Below, piece after piece: positions 49,470 through 58,979 of a stretch of DNA of 64,000 nt. Position numbers and translations under genes: made by a program. This stretch comes from Qipengyuania huizhouensis. GTDB lineage: Bacteria > Pseudomonadota > Alphaproteobacteria > Sphingomonadales > Sphingomonadaceae. Position 1 is the first letter of the stretch. Each line of letters starts with the position of its first letter. The notes under the pieces are model-generated. The model saw nothing but the letters and a program-made list of their open reading frames with translations. It was not told where the DNA came from and did not search any database. Location: contig NZ_JAIGNT010000015.1 in assembly GCF_019711635.1 (NCBI RefSeq), positions 1-64,000 on the forward strand. The letters are read 5' to 3'.

Positions 49470-50854
49470 ATTTTCTCGAGCCGGACCTTGAGCCCGTCTT
49501 TTGGCTTGGGAATCGGCCAGGGCTGCCAGTCCGGCTCCTGCTCGAGGCTGACGCGATAGCGCGGCAGGAACTGCGCGAGCAGGATCTTCACCTGCATATA
49601 GGCGAAGTGAAGACCCAGGCACATATGCGCGCCGCCGCCGAACGGCACCCATGCATATTTGTGACGGGCCTTCACCTTGTCGGGCGTGAATCGCATCGGA
49701 TCGAAGGCAAAGGGATCGTCCCAATGCTCTTCTTCATGGTGAACGAAGTACTGGTTGATATTGACATGGCTGCCCGCCGGGATGCGATATCCGCCAAACT
49801 CGAATTCTCGTAGCGCACGGCGCGGCATCGATGGGACAGGCGGTACCATACGCAGCGCTTCCTTGAAGGCCATTTCGCAGAGTTCGAGTTTGCCCATGTC
49901 CTCATAGGCAAGATCGCGCGGCTTGCCGTCCGAACCCGCGCCGCCAGTTACGCTTTCGACTTCCTGCCGCAGTTTTTCCTGCCATTCGGGGTGCTTCGCG
50001 AGCAGCCAGATGAGCGAGGTCGCCGAGCTGGTAATCGTGTCATGGGCAGCCATCATAAGAAAGTTCATGTGATCGACGACTTCATCGACCGGCATGAGAC
50101 TGCCATCCTCATATTCGGCCGTAGCGAACTGGCTGAACATATCCTGCCCGCCGCCCTCGGCCCGGCGGCGATGCGTTTCCCGGGTGAAAAAATCCACTAG
50201 GAAGGCACGACCATCCACGCCGCGTTTCATCTGGGTGAAGGGCAATGGCTTGCGCACCGGTGCTACGCTCGCCTGAACCATATCGATGAAAGCGGTGTTG
50301 ATCCGATCGGCTTCCGGCCCCCACTCGATGCCGATGAAACTGTCTGCGGCAAGATCGAGCGTCAGCGTCTTGATCTCCGGATAGAAGCGCATCGACCCTT
50401 CGCCCCAATTCTCCACCTTCTTCGCAATCCCGCGATTGAGGCTGCCCGAATAATGCCGCATCGGCTCAGGCTTGAAGGCGATGGAAAGAGCGCGACGATC
50501 TGCGCGGTGGTGATCGAAATCGAGCAGCATGAGCCCGCGCGGGAAGAGCTGGTCGAGGATCGGACCCCACCCCTGTTCGCTGCTGAAATTCCTGCCTCGG
50601 TCGAACAGTACCAGTTCGTTGGCATCGGCACCGATCAGCGCGATGTTCCAGCCCCCGAAAGCCTTGTTCTTGTACACCCGACCATAGGTCCGGACCATGT
50701 GCCGGGTGAAGGCGTGCGGGTCCTTGAGCATCCTGAAAGTGTTACCGACCAGCGGCCAGCCCCCTTCGCCGGGGATGTGGGCTAACTGATCGTCGTTCAG
50801 ATTGCCTTCGGTCCAGTGCGTCGGGATGGGATCGTGTGCTGCCGAGGTTGCCAT
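49466..50854 (-). CDS. Cytochrome P450
   Basis: A 462-residue soluble P450 with no membrane anchor. The heme-binding FGGGAHMCLG places the thiolate at Cys412, the ExxR pair is Glu332/Arg335 (KEALR), and the I-helix reads AHDTIT (about 270-275) for O2 activation. It hydroxylates an unknown, probably hydrophobic, substrate with separate ferredoxin partners, which are absent here. It is the last gene of the mrp-hydroxylase-hemH run, 35 nt after hemH. Confidence 0.93.
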   Translation of the reverse strand: MATSAAHDPIPTHWTEGNLNDDQLAHIPGEGGWPLVGNTFRMLKDPHAFTRHMVRTYGRVYKNKAFGGWNIALIGADANELVLFDRGRNFSSEQGWGPILDQLFPRGLMLLDFDHHRADRRALSIAFKPEPMRHYSGSLNRGIAKKVENWGEGSMRFYPEIKTLTLDLAADSFIGIEWGPEADRINTAFIDMVQASVAPVRKPLPFTQMKRGVDGRAFLVDFFTRETHRRRAEGGGQDMFSQFATAEYEDGSLMPVDEVVDHMNFLMMAAHDTITSSATSLIWLLAKHPEWQEKLRQEVESVTGGAGSDGKPRDLAYEDMGKLELCEMAFKEALRMVPPVPSMPRRALREFEFGGYRIPAGSHVNINQYFVHHEEEHWDDPFAFDPMRFTPDKVKARHKYAWVPFGGGAHMCLGLHFAYMQVKILLAQFLPRYRVSLEQEPDWQPWPIPKPKDGLKVRLEKI

Positions 50855-50889
50855 GGGACGACTATGCCTCAGCAGGGATTAAGTAGCAA

Positions 50890-51918
50890 TTAGCAATCTA
50901 TCCAGCCGGACAGCTCACGCCGAAGGATGGTTTCGAGCATGATCAGACCCGCCTCCGAGGTATTGAGGCAGGAAAGAGCAGCGAAACTTTCGCCCCCACC
51001 TTCAAGGAATTGGTCGCGCCCCTGGATCGCCAGCTCTTCCAAGGTTTCGAGGCAATCCGCGGAAAACCCAGGAGCCGCGATGGCCAGTCGTTTCGTCCCT
51101 TTCGCAGCTTCTTCGCCGATGACTGTATCTGTCGCTGGCTCGAGCCATTTGGCCGGGCCGAAACGGGACTGGAAAGTTGTGCGAATTCGCAAGTTTCTGC
51201 CTGTCAGCCGTTCTTGCAGCAGCCGCGAAGTCTTCTGGCAGTGACAGTGGTAGGGATCGCCAAGATGCAGCGTTCGCTCAGGCATCCCATGAAAGCTCAG
51301 GAGCAGGACTTCTGGTTGAAAATCGAGCGCATCCAGTTGGCGGGTCAGGTCTCTTTCCAGCGCATAGATATAGGCCGGATCGTCGTGATAGGCCGGCAAA
51401 GTGCGTAGCGCAGGTTGCCAACGCATTGTCCGCAACTTGTCCGCAGCCTTGTCCACAACCGTAGCCGTCGTCGCAGCTGAATATTGCGGGTAGAGCGGGG
51501 CGATCAGGATACGCTCGCAGCCAGCGTCCATCAGCGCCTGCAAACGGTCAGGGATTGACGGCGTGCCGTAACGCATTGCCCAATCGACCTTCACGCCTTC
51601 GCCGAATGCCTCCTGCATGGCCTCCGCCTGTTTACGGGTAATGACTGCGAGAGGCGAACCCTCCTTTGTCCAGACCTGCGAATAGGCGTGCGCGCTCTTC
51701 TTGGGCCGGGTGTTGAGGATTATCCCGCGCAGGATGGGCTGCCAGGCGATGGGCGGAATCTCGACCACGCGGCGATCTGACAGAAACTCCGCAAGATAGC
51801 GCCTGACGGGACCGACTTCGGGGGCATCGGGTGTGCCGAGATTGACGAGCAGCAAGCCCACCCGTCCCGATTGCACGGGGGGATGGTCTGTGGGGAGCTT
51901 CTGTGGCTGCAAGGTCAT
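50890..51918 (-). CDS. hemH: Ferrochelatase HemH
   Basis: A 342-residue ferrochelatase inserting Fe2+ into protoporphyrin IX. The family motifs LLVNLGTPDAPE (about 23-34), SFHGMPERTLHLGDPY (about 208-223) with the catalytic His, and APGFSADCLETLEE (about 286-299) are present. It overlaps the molybdenum hydroxylase gene by 4 nt and lies 35 nt before the P450 gene, which needs heme. Confidence 0.95.
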   Translation of the reverse strand: MTLQPQKLPTDHPPVQSGRVGLLLVNLGTPDAPEVGPVRRYLAEFLSDRRVVEIPPIAWQPILRGIILNTRPKKSAHAYSQVWTKEGSPLAVITRKQAEAMQEAFGEGVKVDWAMRYGTPSIPDRLQALMDAGCERILIAPLYPQYSAATTATVVDKAADKLRTMRWQPALRTLPAYHDDPAYIYALERDLTRQLDALDFQPEVLLLSFHGMPERTLHLGDPYHCHCQKTSRLLQERLTGRNLRIRTTFQSRFGPAKWLEPATDTVIGEEAAKGTKRLAIAAPGFSADCLETLEELAIQGRDQFLEGGGESFAALSCLNTSEAGLIMLETILRRELSGWIDC

Positions 51919-54206
51919 GGGGCCAGCGGCAGACGGTAAGATCGCTCACCCGTCAAGGCAAAGAGCGCATTGGCTATGGCCGGCGCGGCAACGGAGACAC
52001 CGATTTCTCCCGGATCGAAGGGCTCCGCATCACTCGCCACAAAGTCGATCAGCATGTCGGGCATATGCGAGAGACCCGGCAGCCTCATGCCGCCCAATGT
52101 CCTCGGCACCGGATGCCCGCTGTCGAAGCTCAGCGGCGCGCCCAGAGCGATGCCCATACCGTATAGAAGGCCACCTTCTATCTGCTGGCGCGCTATATCA
52201 AGGTTCACAATACGCCCGATATCGACGACCGCACTCAATTGCCGCACAGCTATACCGCCCTCGCCGCGCCGAACATGGGCGACACAGGCAATATGGCCTG
52301 CCCGCTCGGGATCCCGGCCCATACGGACCATGGCAAGGCCTTCGCCTGACCCTTGCTGCCCCCCATCCCAGTCCCCGAGCCGCGTGGCCCGTCTCAGAAC
52401 TTCGGCCATGCGCGGAGCTCCGCCCAGCATGGCCATCCGGTAGAGAAACGGGTCACGTCCTGCATTCCTTGCGAGTTCGTCGACAAAACACTCGGTGAAG
52501 AAGGAGGTGTATGCCTGCGCCCCTCCGCGCATACGACCAGTCGGCAGACCGATGCTGGCAGGCACATGCTCCACGGCGACATGCGCGATCCGATAAGAGG
52601 GGATCGCGCCCTCCACTACATAGCTGTCGGGCTCGCCCGCACTTTCGCGCTGCGCAGCTTCGACCACGTAATTGTCGAACAACCTGTGGCCGGTTTCACG
52701 CATCCAGGCGGGAGCCGTGATGCGGGAGCGCCAGGCGACGGGCTGACCCTGCGCGCCCAGGACCGCAGCAATGTCCGCCGAGACCGGAGCGCGTGGCGGT
52801 ACGGACTGGAACTCCTGCGCACGGGTCCAAGTCAGCTGGACGGGTCTACCTACCTGTGCCGCAATCTGTGCCACCTCGATCGCATGCTGCTTTTCGAGCC
52901 GAGCATCGAAGCTCCCACCAGCCGACATGGGGTAGAGGATTACGTCCTCCGCCGAGAGCCCAATGGCCTTTGCTGCCGCATCGCGCGCGGCGGCCGGAGC
53001 CTGGGTAGCGATCCAGAGCTCGAGCCGCCCGTCGGACAGCCGCGCAGTCGCCGAAGCGGTTTCGAGTGGAGCATGCGCGGCCGCGGCTACATCATAGCGC
53101 CGCGTAAACTGCACATCTGCGAGCAGACCATCGGGCTCTCCGATCGTTTCGATGCGTTCGGCAAGGTCCTCCGCCGCTTCGACCGCTCTCTCCATTTCAC
53201 TCTCAATCACAACCTGCTCGAGCGCGCCGGGTCCGGTGAATTGCGGGCGCATTCTTGCCAGGGCCTGGTCCGCGATCCACCAGCTTTCGGCGACAGCTGC
53301 CAACCAGCGCCTGGATCGTACCACTGCAACCAGTCCTTGCGTCCCGGCTGCAGCGTCCTCGTCGAACCGCAAGAGTTCCGGCAGACCATGCGGCCCGTGA
53401 CGGATTGAAGCGTAGACCAAGCCCGGCAGGCGAATATCCCCCGCGAACAGATGGCTGCCGTCCACTTTCGACGGCAAGTCGAGCCGCGTAAAAAGCGTTT
53501 GCGCACCTCCTTCGCCGGGTATGGGCTCCTCGAAGGCCGGCAACGGCCGGAGTGGTGGCGGATCGGGTGGATCGTAGTCTGCCGCCTCCTCCACCAGATC
53601 GCCGAAAGGCAGGCGGTTGGATCCGCGAATTACGAAGCCTTCCGCTACTTCGCATTCTTCCGGCTCGATTTCCCAGCGGTCGGCCGCAACCCGGGTCAGC
53701 ATGTCGCGCGCGCTGGCTGCGGCCTCTCGCAAAGGCAATTCATACGCCGCCAGGCTAGTGCCTGCAGCGGTCAGAGTGAAATCGTTCGACCGTGCGAATC
53801 TCTTCACCGTGCCATCCTGCGGATGATCCCCGGCACCGAGGAATCCCTCCCACAGCGGCGCCCATTCGGCGGCGAGCGGAAGATTGGCGAAAAAGCCCGC
53901 AGGCGGAACGGGTTCGATCCCCACCTGGCGCCAGTCCGCACCGAGCTCGGTCGCCGCGACCTGCGCCAGCACCGTACCCACGCCCTGCCCCATTTCGAGT
54001 TGCGGAAGAGCTACCGTGATTACCCCGTCCCGCCCGATGACAAGCCAACCGCCAAACTCGGTCTCATCTTCACGGGCAGCCAACGGGCTCGCATAGCTGC
54101 GCGGCCAGAGCGACCATGCAAGGAGCAGCCCCCCGCCCGCCGCTGCGCCGACCAGCAGCTTGCGGCGGGATACTGGAAGGCCGCTCAGTTTTTCGCGGAG
54201 ATCCAT
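51915..54206 (-). CDS. Xanthine dehydrogenase-family molybdopterin-binding large subunit
   Basis: A 763-residue molybdenum hydroxylase subunit of the isoquinoline 1-oxidoreductase beta type. A twin-arginine signal (SRRKLLVGAAAGGGLLL, about 14-30) predicts Tat export. Aldehyde oxidase-type domains follow, with the C-terminal GEIGVSVAAPAIANALF (about 730-746) corresponding to the catalytic Glu loop. The small [2Fe-2S] subunit normally adjacent is missing here. Between mrp (22-nt overlap) and hemH (4-nt overlap). Confidence 0.9.
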   Translation of the reverse strand: MDLREKLSGLPVSRRKLLVGAAAGGGLLLAWSLWPRSYASPLAAREDETEFGGWLVIGRDGVITVALPQLEMGQGVGTVLAQVAATELGADWRQVGIEPVPPAGFFANLPLAAEWAPLWEGFLGAGDHPQDGTVKRFARSNDFTLTAAGTSLAAYELPLREAAASARDMLTRVAADRWEIEPEECEVAEGFVIRGSNRLPFGDLVEEAADYDPPDPPPLRPLPAFEEPIPGEGGAQTLFTRLDLPSKVDGSHLFAGDIRLPGLVYASIRHGPHGLPELLRFDEDAAAGTQGLVAVVRSRRWLAAVAESWWIADQALARMRPQFTGPGALEQVVIESEMERAVEAAEDLAERIETIGEPDGLLADVQFTRRYDVAAAAHAPLETASATARLSDGRLELWIATQAPAAARDAAAKAIGLSAEDVILYPMSAGGSFDARLEKQHAIEVAQIAAQVGRPVQLTWTRAQEFQSVPPRAPVSADIAAVLGAQGQPVAWRSRITAPAWMRETGHRLFDNYVVEAAQRESAGEPDSYVVEGAIPSYRIAHVAVEHVPASIGLPTGRMRGGAQAYTSFFTECFVDELARNAGRDPFLYRMAMLGGAPRMAEVLRRATRLGDWDGGQQGSGEGLAMVRMGRDPERAGHIACVAHVRRGEGGIAVRQLSAVVDIGRIVNLDIARQQIEGGLLYGMGIALGAPLSFDSGHPVPRTLGGMRLPGLSHMPDMLIDFVASDAEPFDPGEIGVSVAAPAIANALFALTGERSYRLPLAP

Positions 54207-55150
54207 GCCTGCAATCTTTCGGCAATCCGCAGGAAGGGTTCGGCAATGGAGCTGTCACCTGCCGCCGGTGGATCGCCGGCATCGCTACCTTGCCTGATCG
54301 CGATATCGAGCGGGATACGGCCGAGGAATGGCAGGTCGAGCTTTCCGGCCGCCGCTTCCACACCGCCCGCGCCGAAGGGATCGGACAGTTCACCGCAATG
54401 AGGGCAGGCATAGCCCGACATATTTTCGACCAGCCCGATGACTTCCACGCCTGCGGTATCGAACAACTGTCCGGCGCGAGCGGCATCGATCAGCGCCAAA
54501 TCCTGCGGTGTCGAAACCAGTATCGCGCCGGCCGGTTTGAACTTCTGGATCATGGTGAGCTGCACATCGCCCGTTCCCGGAGGCAAATCCACCAGCAAGA
54601 CCTCGGTGTCCTTGCTCCAGTGCGCTTCGATCAACTGCCCGAGTGCGCTGGCCGCCATCGGCCCGCGCCAGGCCAACGCCTTGCCTGGTGTAACGAGGTG
54701 ACCCATCGAGAGATGCGGAACATCGAACTTGCCTTCGATCGGAACCGGTTTGTTGTCGCGGGCAACGGGCTTTTGGCCCTGTGTGCCAAAGATCATCGGC
54801 TGCGAAGGCCCATAGATATCGGCATCTACCAGCCCGACTTTCACACCGCTGCGCGCCAGGGCGATGGCGAGATTGGCGGTCAGCGTCGACTTACCCACGC
54901 CGCCCTTGCCCGAACCGACGGCAATTATCATCGGCTCCTTTCGTTCGGCTGTCATGACAACGCGTACGTCGCCGACATCTTCGCGCACTTCGAGTTTGTC
55001 GTGGATCAAGCGTTCCATATCGGCACGCTCTTCGTCGGAGAGGCCTGCAACGTCGAGCACCACCGTCGCCCGTCCTTCGTTGAGGACCGATCCCGTGATG
55101 CGGGCTGCGATTTCGGGTGAAAACTGGTCGGAAAAGTCGGCTCGGCTCAT
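54185..55150 (-). CDS. Mrp/NBP35-type Fe-S cluster carrier ATPase
   Basis: A 321-residue ApbC/Mrp protein. The Walker A GSGKGGVGKST (about 80-90), a deviant P-loop ATPase core with DLPPGTGD, and CPHC (about 256-259) that binds a bridging Fe-S cluster. An N-terminal MIP18-like domain (about 5-70) is present. It delivers Fe-S clusters to apoproteins, plausibly including the flanking metalloenzymes. ATG 55150 was chosen; the longer frame upstream overlaps hflK on the opposite strand. Confidence 0.93.
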   Translation of the reverse strand: MSRADFSDQFSPEIAARITGSVLNEGRATVVLDVAGLSDEERADMERLIHDKLEVREDVGDVRVVMTAERKEPMIIAVGSGKGGVGKSTLTANLAIALARSGVKVGLVDADIYGPSQPMIFGTQGQKPVARDNKPVPIEGKFDVPHLSMGHLVTPGKALAWRGPMAASALGQLIEAHWSKDTEVLLVDLPPGTGDVQLTMIQKFKPAGAILVSTPQDLALIDAARAGQLFDTAGVEVIGLVENMSGYACPHCGELSDPFGAGGVEAAAGKLDLPFLGRIPLDIAIRQGSDAGDPPAAGDSSIAEPFLRIAERLQAWISAKN

Positions 55151-55225
55151 GTCGACCGCTGCTGTAGCATCGAAAAGCGCGCTGCAACCCCTGTTTTTCC
55201 GCCAAAGCCTTCCTATAAGACACTT

Positions 55226-56389
55226 ATGAGAATTTTGGACGGGCTTGGACAGAGGATCCGCCTCGCAATGGCAGGAAACAATCCGTGGGGTTCGGGGAGC
55301 GAAGGCTCTTCGGGCTCGGGTGATGACGGAGATAAGGGAGGCAACGACAAGCCCAAGGGGCCGCGCAATCCTTGGCTTCCACCAGGTTCCGGCGGCACAG
55401 GCGGCGATGGACGTCGCGGCCCGAATATCGAGGAAATTTTCAGGAATCGCGGGCCTGAAGGCCCGCGTCGTCGCGGTGGCGGCGGAACGGGCGGACCGGG
55501 TTTCCGCATGCCGCAGCGCCCCGGCGGGAAAAGTTGGTTCCCGGTTCTGGTTGTCGGAATCATAGCGCTTGGTCTGCTTGCCACCAGCGTCCACCTCATT
55601 GGTCCGCAACAGCAGGCTGTGGTCAAGACACTTGGCAATTATACACGAACGCTCGACTCGGGCCTTCAGTTCTCCGCGCCTTTTCCCATCGAGTCTGTCG
55701 AAGTGGAAGATGTCCAGGGGGTGCGCGCCGTGCGCATTCCTGGCAACGATAGCCAGGTAAAGCTCATCCTTACCGGCGACCAGAATCTGGTAGATCTGAG
55801 CTACATCGTTCGCTGGAACATCAGAAACCTCTCCGATTTCAAGTTCCGCGTAGTCGATCCAATCGAGACCGTGAATGAAGTGGCTGAAGCCGCCATGCGC
55901 GCCTCAATTGCCGAAAAGCAGCTCGACGAGACGTTCTCTGGCCAAGGCCGTGCGGCTATCGAACTCGACGTGCGCGAAAGAATGCAGCGCACTCTCGACA
56001 ATTACCAGGCCGGCATCAATGTGCTGGGTGTCGAAATCGAAAAGGCTGACCCGCCCGGCCAGGTAGTCGATGCCTTCCGCGATGTGCAGGTCGCCGAACA
56101 GAATGCCGATGCCGCGCGCAACCAGGCTGAGGGGTATGCCCAGCAGGTGCTGGCGCAGGCGCAGGGTGAAGCCCAGGCTTTCAACAAAGTGTACGAAGAG
56201 TACCGGCTCGCCCCGGAAGTGACGCGCCAGCGCCTCTATTATGAAACGATGGAACGCGTTCTGAGCAACACTGACAAGACCATCATAGAGACGGAAGGGG
56301 TTACGCCCTACCTACCGCTCCCCGAGATCCGACGGCGCGCGCAGCAATCGCAGCCAGCCACCACCGTAACCGCGCCCGAAGGACAGTAA
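55226..56389 (+). CDS. hflK: FtsH protease modulator HflK
   Basis: A 387-residue band-7/SPFH protein. A disordered Gly-rich N-terminus (about 10-95) precedes a transmembrane helix (about 108-130), then the SPFH domain and a coiled C-terminus. With HflC it forms a cage around FtsH, regulating membrane protein turnover. ATG 55268 (MAGNNPWGS) is an alternative start resembling most homologues; neither has a strong ribosome site. hflC follows 1 nt after. Confidence 0.93.
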   Translation: MRILDGLGQRIRLAMAGNNPWGSGSEGSSGSGDDGDKGGNDKPKGPRNPWLPPGSGGTGGDGRRGPNIEEIFRNRGPEGPRRRGGGGTGGPGFRMPQRPGGKSWFPVLVVGIIALGLLATSVHLIGPQQQAVVKTLGNYTRTLDSGLQFSAPFPIESVEVEDVQGVRAVRIPGNDSQVKLILTGDQNLVDLSYIVRWNIRNLSDFKFRVVDPIETVNEVAEAAMRASIAEKQLDETFSGQGRAAIELDVRERMQRTLDNYQAGINVLGVEIEKADPPGQVVDAFRDVQVAEQNADAARNQAEGYAQQVLAQAQGEAQAFNKVYEEYRLAPEVTRQRLYYETMERVLSNTDKTIIETEGVTPYLPLPEIRRRAQQSQPATTVTAPEGQ

Positions 56390-56390
56390 G

Positions 56391-57221
56391 ATGCAGCGTA
56401 TCTGGGAAGATCACCGCCTGTCGATCATTGTCGGCGCAATCGTTCTGCTCGGTCTGTTGATGAGCGTCTATGTCGTATCGGAAGAACAGCAGGCAGTCGT
56501 CATCCGGACCGGTGAGCCGATCGGCACGGTCAATACTCCGGACGGAAAAACAAATGCGGGCATTTACCTCCGCATGCCGTTCGTGGACCGTGTCGTGCGC
56601 GTCGAGAAACGATTGCTGGACCTCGAGATGAGTGACGAGGAAGTGCTGTCCAACGACCAGCAGCGCCTACTTGTCAATGCCTATGCTCGCTTCCGCATCA
56701 TCGATCCGGTTCGCATGGTGGAACGCGCCGGCTCGACCGATGGTGTGCGCAACGCACTCGAACCGATTCTCAACTCGGTGCTGCGTCAGGAGCTCGGACG
56801 CCGTACTTTTCAGGCCATGTTGACCGCGGAACGTGGATCAGCCCTCGAGAATGTACGTATTAATCTCGATCGACAGGCGCGCCAGTACGGCGCCGAAGTT
56901 GTCGGCGTGCAGATTACCCGCACGGATTTACCTGACGCGCCTCTGCAATCGGCGTTCACCCGGATGGAGTCGGACCGTCAACGCGAAGCGCGCACGATCC
57001 GCGCGCAAGGTAATCGCGATGCCCGCATCATACGTGCAAATGCCGATGCCGAATCTGCGCGCATCTATGCGGAAGCGTTCGGTAAGGATGCGGATTTCTA
57101 CGATTTCTACCGTGCGATGCAGAGCTACGACGCAACGTTCGCTTCGGAAAATGATGCGGCAAGCAGCATCATCCTTTCGCCGGACAACGAGTATCTGCAG
57201 CAGTTCCGCGGACGCCGTTGA
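56391..57221 (+). CDS. hflC: FtsH protease modulator HflC
   Basis: A 276-residue SPFH partner of HflK. The N-terminal transmembrane helix lies at about 11-30, followed by a periplasmic band-7 domain with EEQQAVVIRTGEPIGTV, and a helical tail with QGNRDARIIRANADAESAR. It starts 1 nt after the hflK stop, and degP lies 154 nt downstream. Confidence 0.94.
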   Translation: MQRIWEDHRLSIIVGAIVLLGLLMSVYVVSEEQQAVVIRTGEPIGTVNTPDGKTNAGIYLRMPFVDRVVRVEKRLLDLEMSDEEVLSNDQQRLLVNAYARFRIIDPVRMVERAGSTDGVRNALEPILNSVLRQELGRRTFQAMLTAERGSALENVRINLDRQARQYGAEVVGVQITRTDLPDAPLQSAFTRMESDRQREARTIRAQGNRDARIIRANADAESARIYAEAFGKDADFYDFYRAMQSYDATFASENDAASSIILSPDNEYLQQFRGRR

Positions 57222-57375
57222 TCTTTGGTCGAGAGGGGCGGACTGCGAGCATCCTCGTTCAAGGGGCGTTCAGCGCGTCGGAGCAGTTTGCCGCACAAGG
57301 AACCGCAGCCTCAGCGCTGCATAGCCTGACTGCACGCGCGCAATGTGACGTGAGATAGAGGATTAGAAAGAGGAC

Positions 57376-58911
57376 GTGAAAAAAGTGCGATATGCCTATT
57401 CCGTAACCGCGACCCTGCTGGCTGGTGGCGCCGCCCTTTCCCTCGCCGGTTTTCCGGCCGGAGCCCAGGTTGCTCAAAACGACGACGCGCAAATGGCCCG
57501 CATGGTCCCGCGTGCAGGAGCGCCGGAGAGCTTTGCGGATCTGACCGCCCAATTGCAACCTGCCGTAGTCAATATTTCGACGCGTCAGCGTATCGAAGTG
57601 CAAAACGGAGGCAACCCGTTCGCCGGCACTCCGTTCGAGGGACTGTTCAACAGCCGCCAGGGACAACAGGAGACTGAACCGCAGTATCGCGAGGGTCAGT
57701 CCCTTGGTTCGGGCTTTATCATCTCGGCCGATGGCTATGTCGTCACCAACAATCACGTGGTCAGCCCCACCGGGCGAGGATCGGTCGAAGAAATTACCGT
57801 GACCCTGCCCGACGGAACCGAATATGAAGCCGAATTGATCGGTACGGATCCGCAATCGGATCTCGCAGTGCTCAAGGTCAATCGCGACGAGCCGTTCCCG
57901 TTCGTAACCTTTGGCGATTCCAGGCAGGCACGTGTCGGCGACTGGGTTATCGCTATCGGTAATCCCTTCGGTCTTGGCGGCACTGTCACCAGCGGGATCG
58001 TTTCTTCGGTGCTCCGCAACACCGGGGGCGGTGCCTACGATCGCTATTTGCAGACCGATGCCAGCATCAACCGCGGCAATTCAGGCGGCCCCCTGTTCGA
58101 TATGGAGGGCAACGTAATAGGCATCAACAACGCCATTATTTCGCCAACGGGTGGCAGTGTAGGCATCGGCTTCGCCATTCCGGCCGAGACTGCAGAGCCT
58201 ATTGTCGACAAACTGGTGCGCGGCATCGAGATTGAACGCGGCTATCTGGGCATCCAGATCCAGCCGGTAAGCGATGATGTCGCTGCTTCGCTGGGTCTTG
58301 AACGCAACCGCGGCGAAATCGTGCAGATGGTCCAGTCGGGCGAGGCCGCAGATCGTGGAGGCGTCGAGGCAGGTGATATTGTGCTCTCGGTCAATGGACG
58401 CGAGGTGACACCGGATCAGACCCTCTCCTATCTCATCGCAAATATCGCACCAGGTACGACCATTCCGCTGGATGTAGTCCGTGATGGCGAGCGACGCCGC
58501 CTCAACGTCACTGTCGGCAAACGTCCGAGCGAGGAGGAATTGCGCCAGAGCCAGATGTTCGACCCCGATGTGGAATCGGAAGATGATATGGCACCCAGCG
58601 ACAGTGAGGTGCTGGAAGAGAGCCTTGGACTCCAGGTGCTTCAGTTAACCCCGCAGATCGCCCGCCAACTCGGCGTAGGTGCCGACACACAAGGCCTGGT
58701 CGTGGCTTCGGTCAACCAGAATTCGGATGCCGCACGCAAAGGCTTGCGGCGCGGGGATATTATTCTGACGGCGAACTATCGTCCGGTACTTCAGGTATCG
58801 GAACTTGAGGCAATCGTCCGCAGCGCTCAATCGGATAATCGCGATGCCGTGCTGCTTCGCGTCCAACGGCGCGGTGGCTCACCAGAGTATGTCGCCATAC
58901 GCATGCGTTAA
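57376..58911 (+). CDS. Do-family periplasmic serine protease (DegP/DegQ-like)
   Basis: A 511-residue HtrA protease. A signal peptide (about 1-30, AGA-Q) is followed by a trypsin-like domain with catalytic His127 (NNHVV), Asp162 (SDLAVLK) and Ser236 (GNSGGPL), and two PDZ domains (about 285-375 and 415-505). It degrades or refolds damaged envelope proteins. The start is GTG behind AGAGGA. It is downstream of hflKC, which suits joint envelope quality control. Confidence 0.94.
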   Translation: MKKVRYAYSVTATLLAGGAALSLAGFPAGAQVAQNDDAQMARMVPRAGAPESFADLTAQLQPAVVNISTRQRIEVQNGGNPFAGTPFEGLFNSRQGQQETEPQYREGQSLGSGFIISADGYVVTNNHVVSPTGRGSVEEITVTLPDGTEYEAELIGTDPQSDLAVLKVNRDEPFPFVTFGDSRQARVGDWVIAIGNPFGLGGTVTSGIVSSVLRNTGGGAYDRYLQTDASINRGNSGGPLFDMEGNVIGINNAIISPTGGSVGIGFAIPAETAEPIVDKLVRGIEIERGYLGIQIQPVSDDVAASLGLERNRGEIVQMVQSGEAADRGGVEAGDIVLSVNGREVTPDQTLSYLIANIAPGTTIPLDVVRDGERRRLNVTVGKRPSEEELRQSQMFDPDVESEDDMAPSDSEVLEESLGLQVLQLTPQIARQLGVGADTQGLVVASVNQNSDAARKGLRRGDIILTANYRPVLQVSELEAIVRSAQSDNRDAVLLRVQRRGGSPEYVAIRMR

Positions 58912-58931
58912 TCGCTTAAGCGGGTGATACT

Positions 58932-58969
58932 GATAAAGCCCTCCCGGTTCGCACCGGGAGGGCTTTATC
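58932..58969. terminator. Bidirectional terminator between degP and the PBP1A gene
   Basis: A perfect 17-bp stem (58932-58948 with 58953-58969) around a TCGC loop, with AT-rich ends usable on both strands. It lies 11 nt from the convergent gene's stop. Confidence 0.88.
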
Positions 58970-58979
58970 GTGTCTGCGC

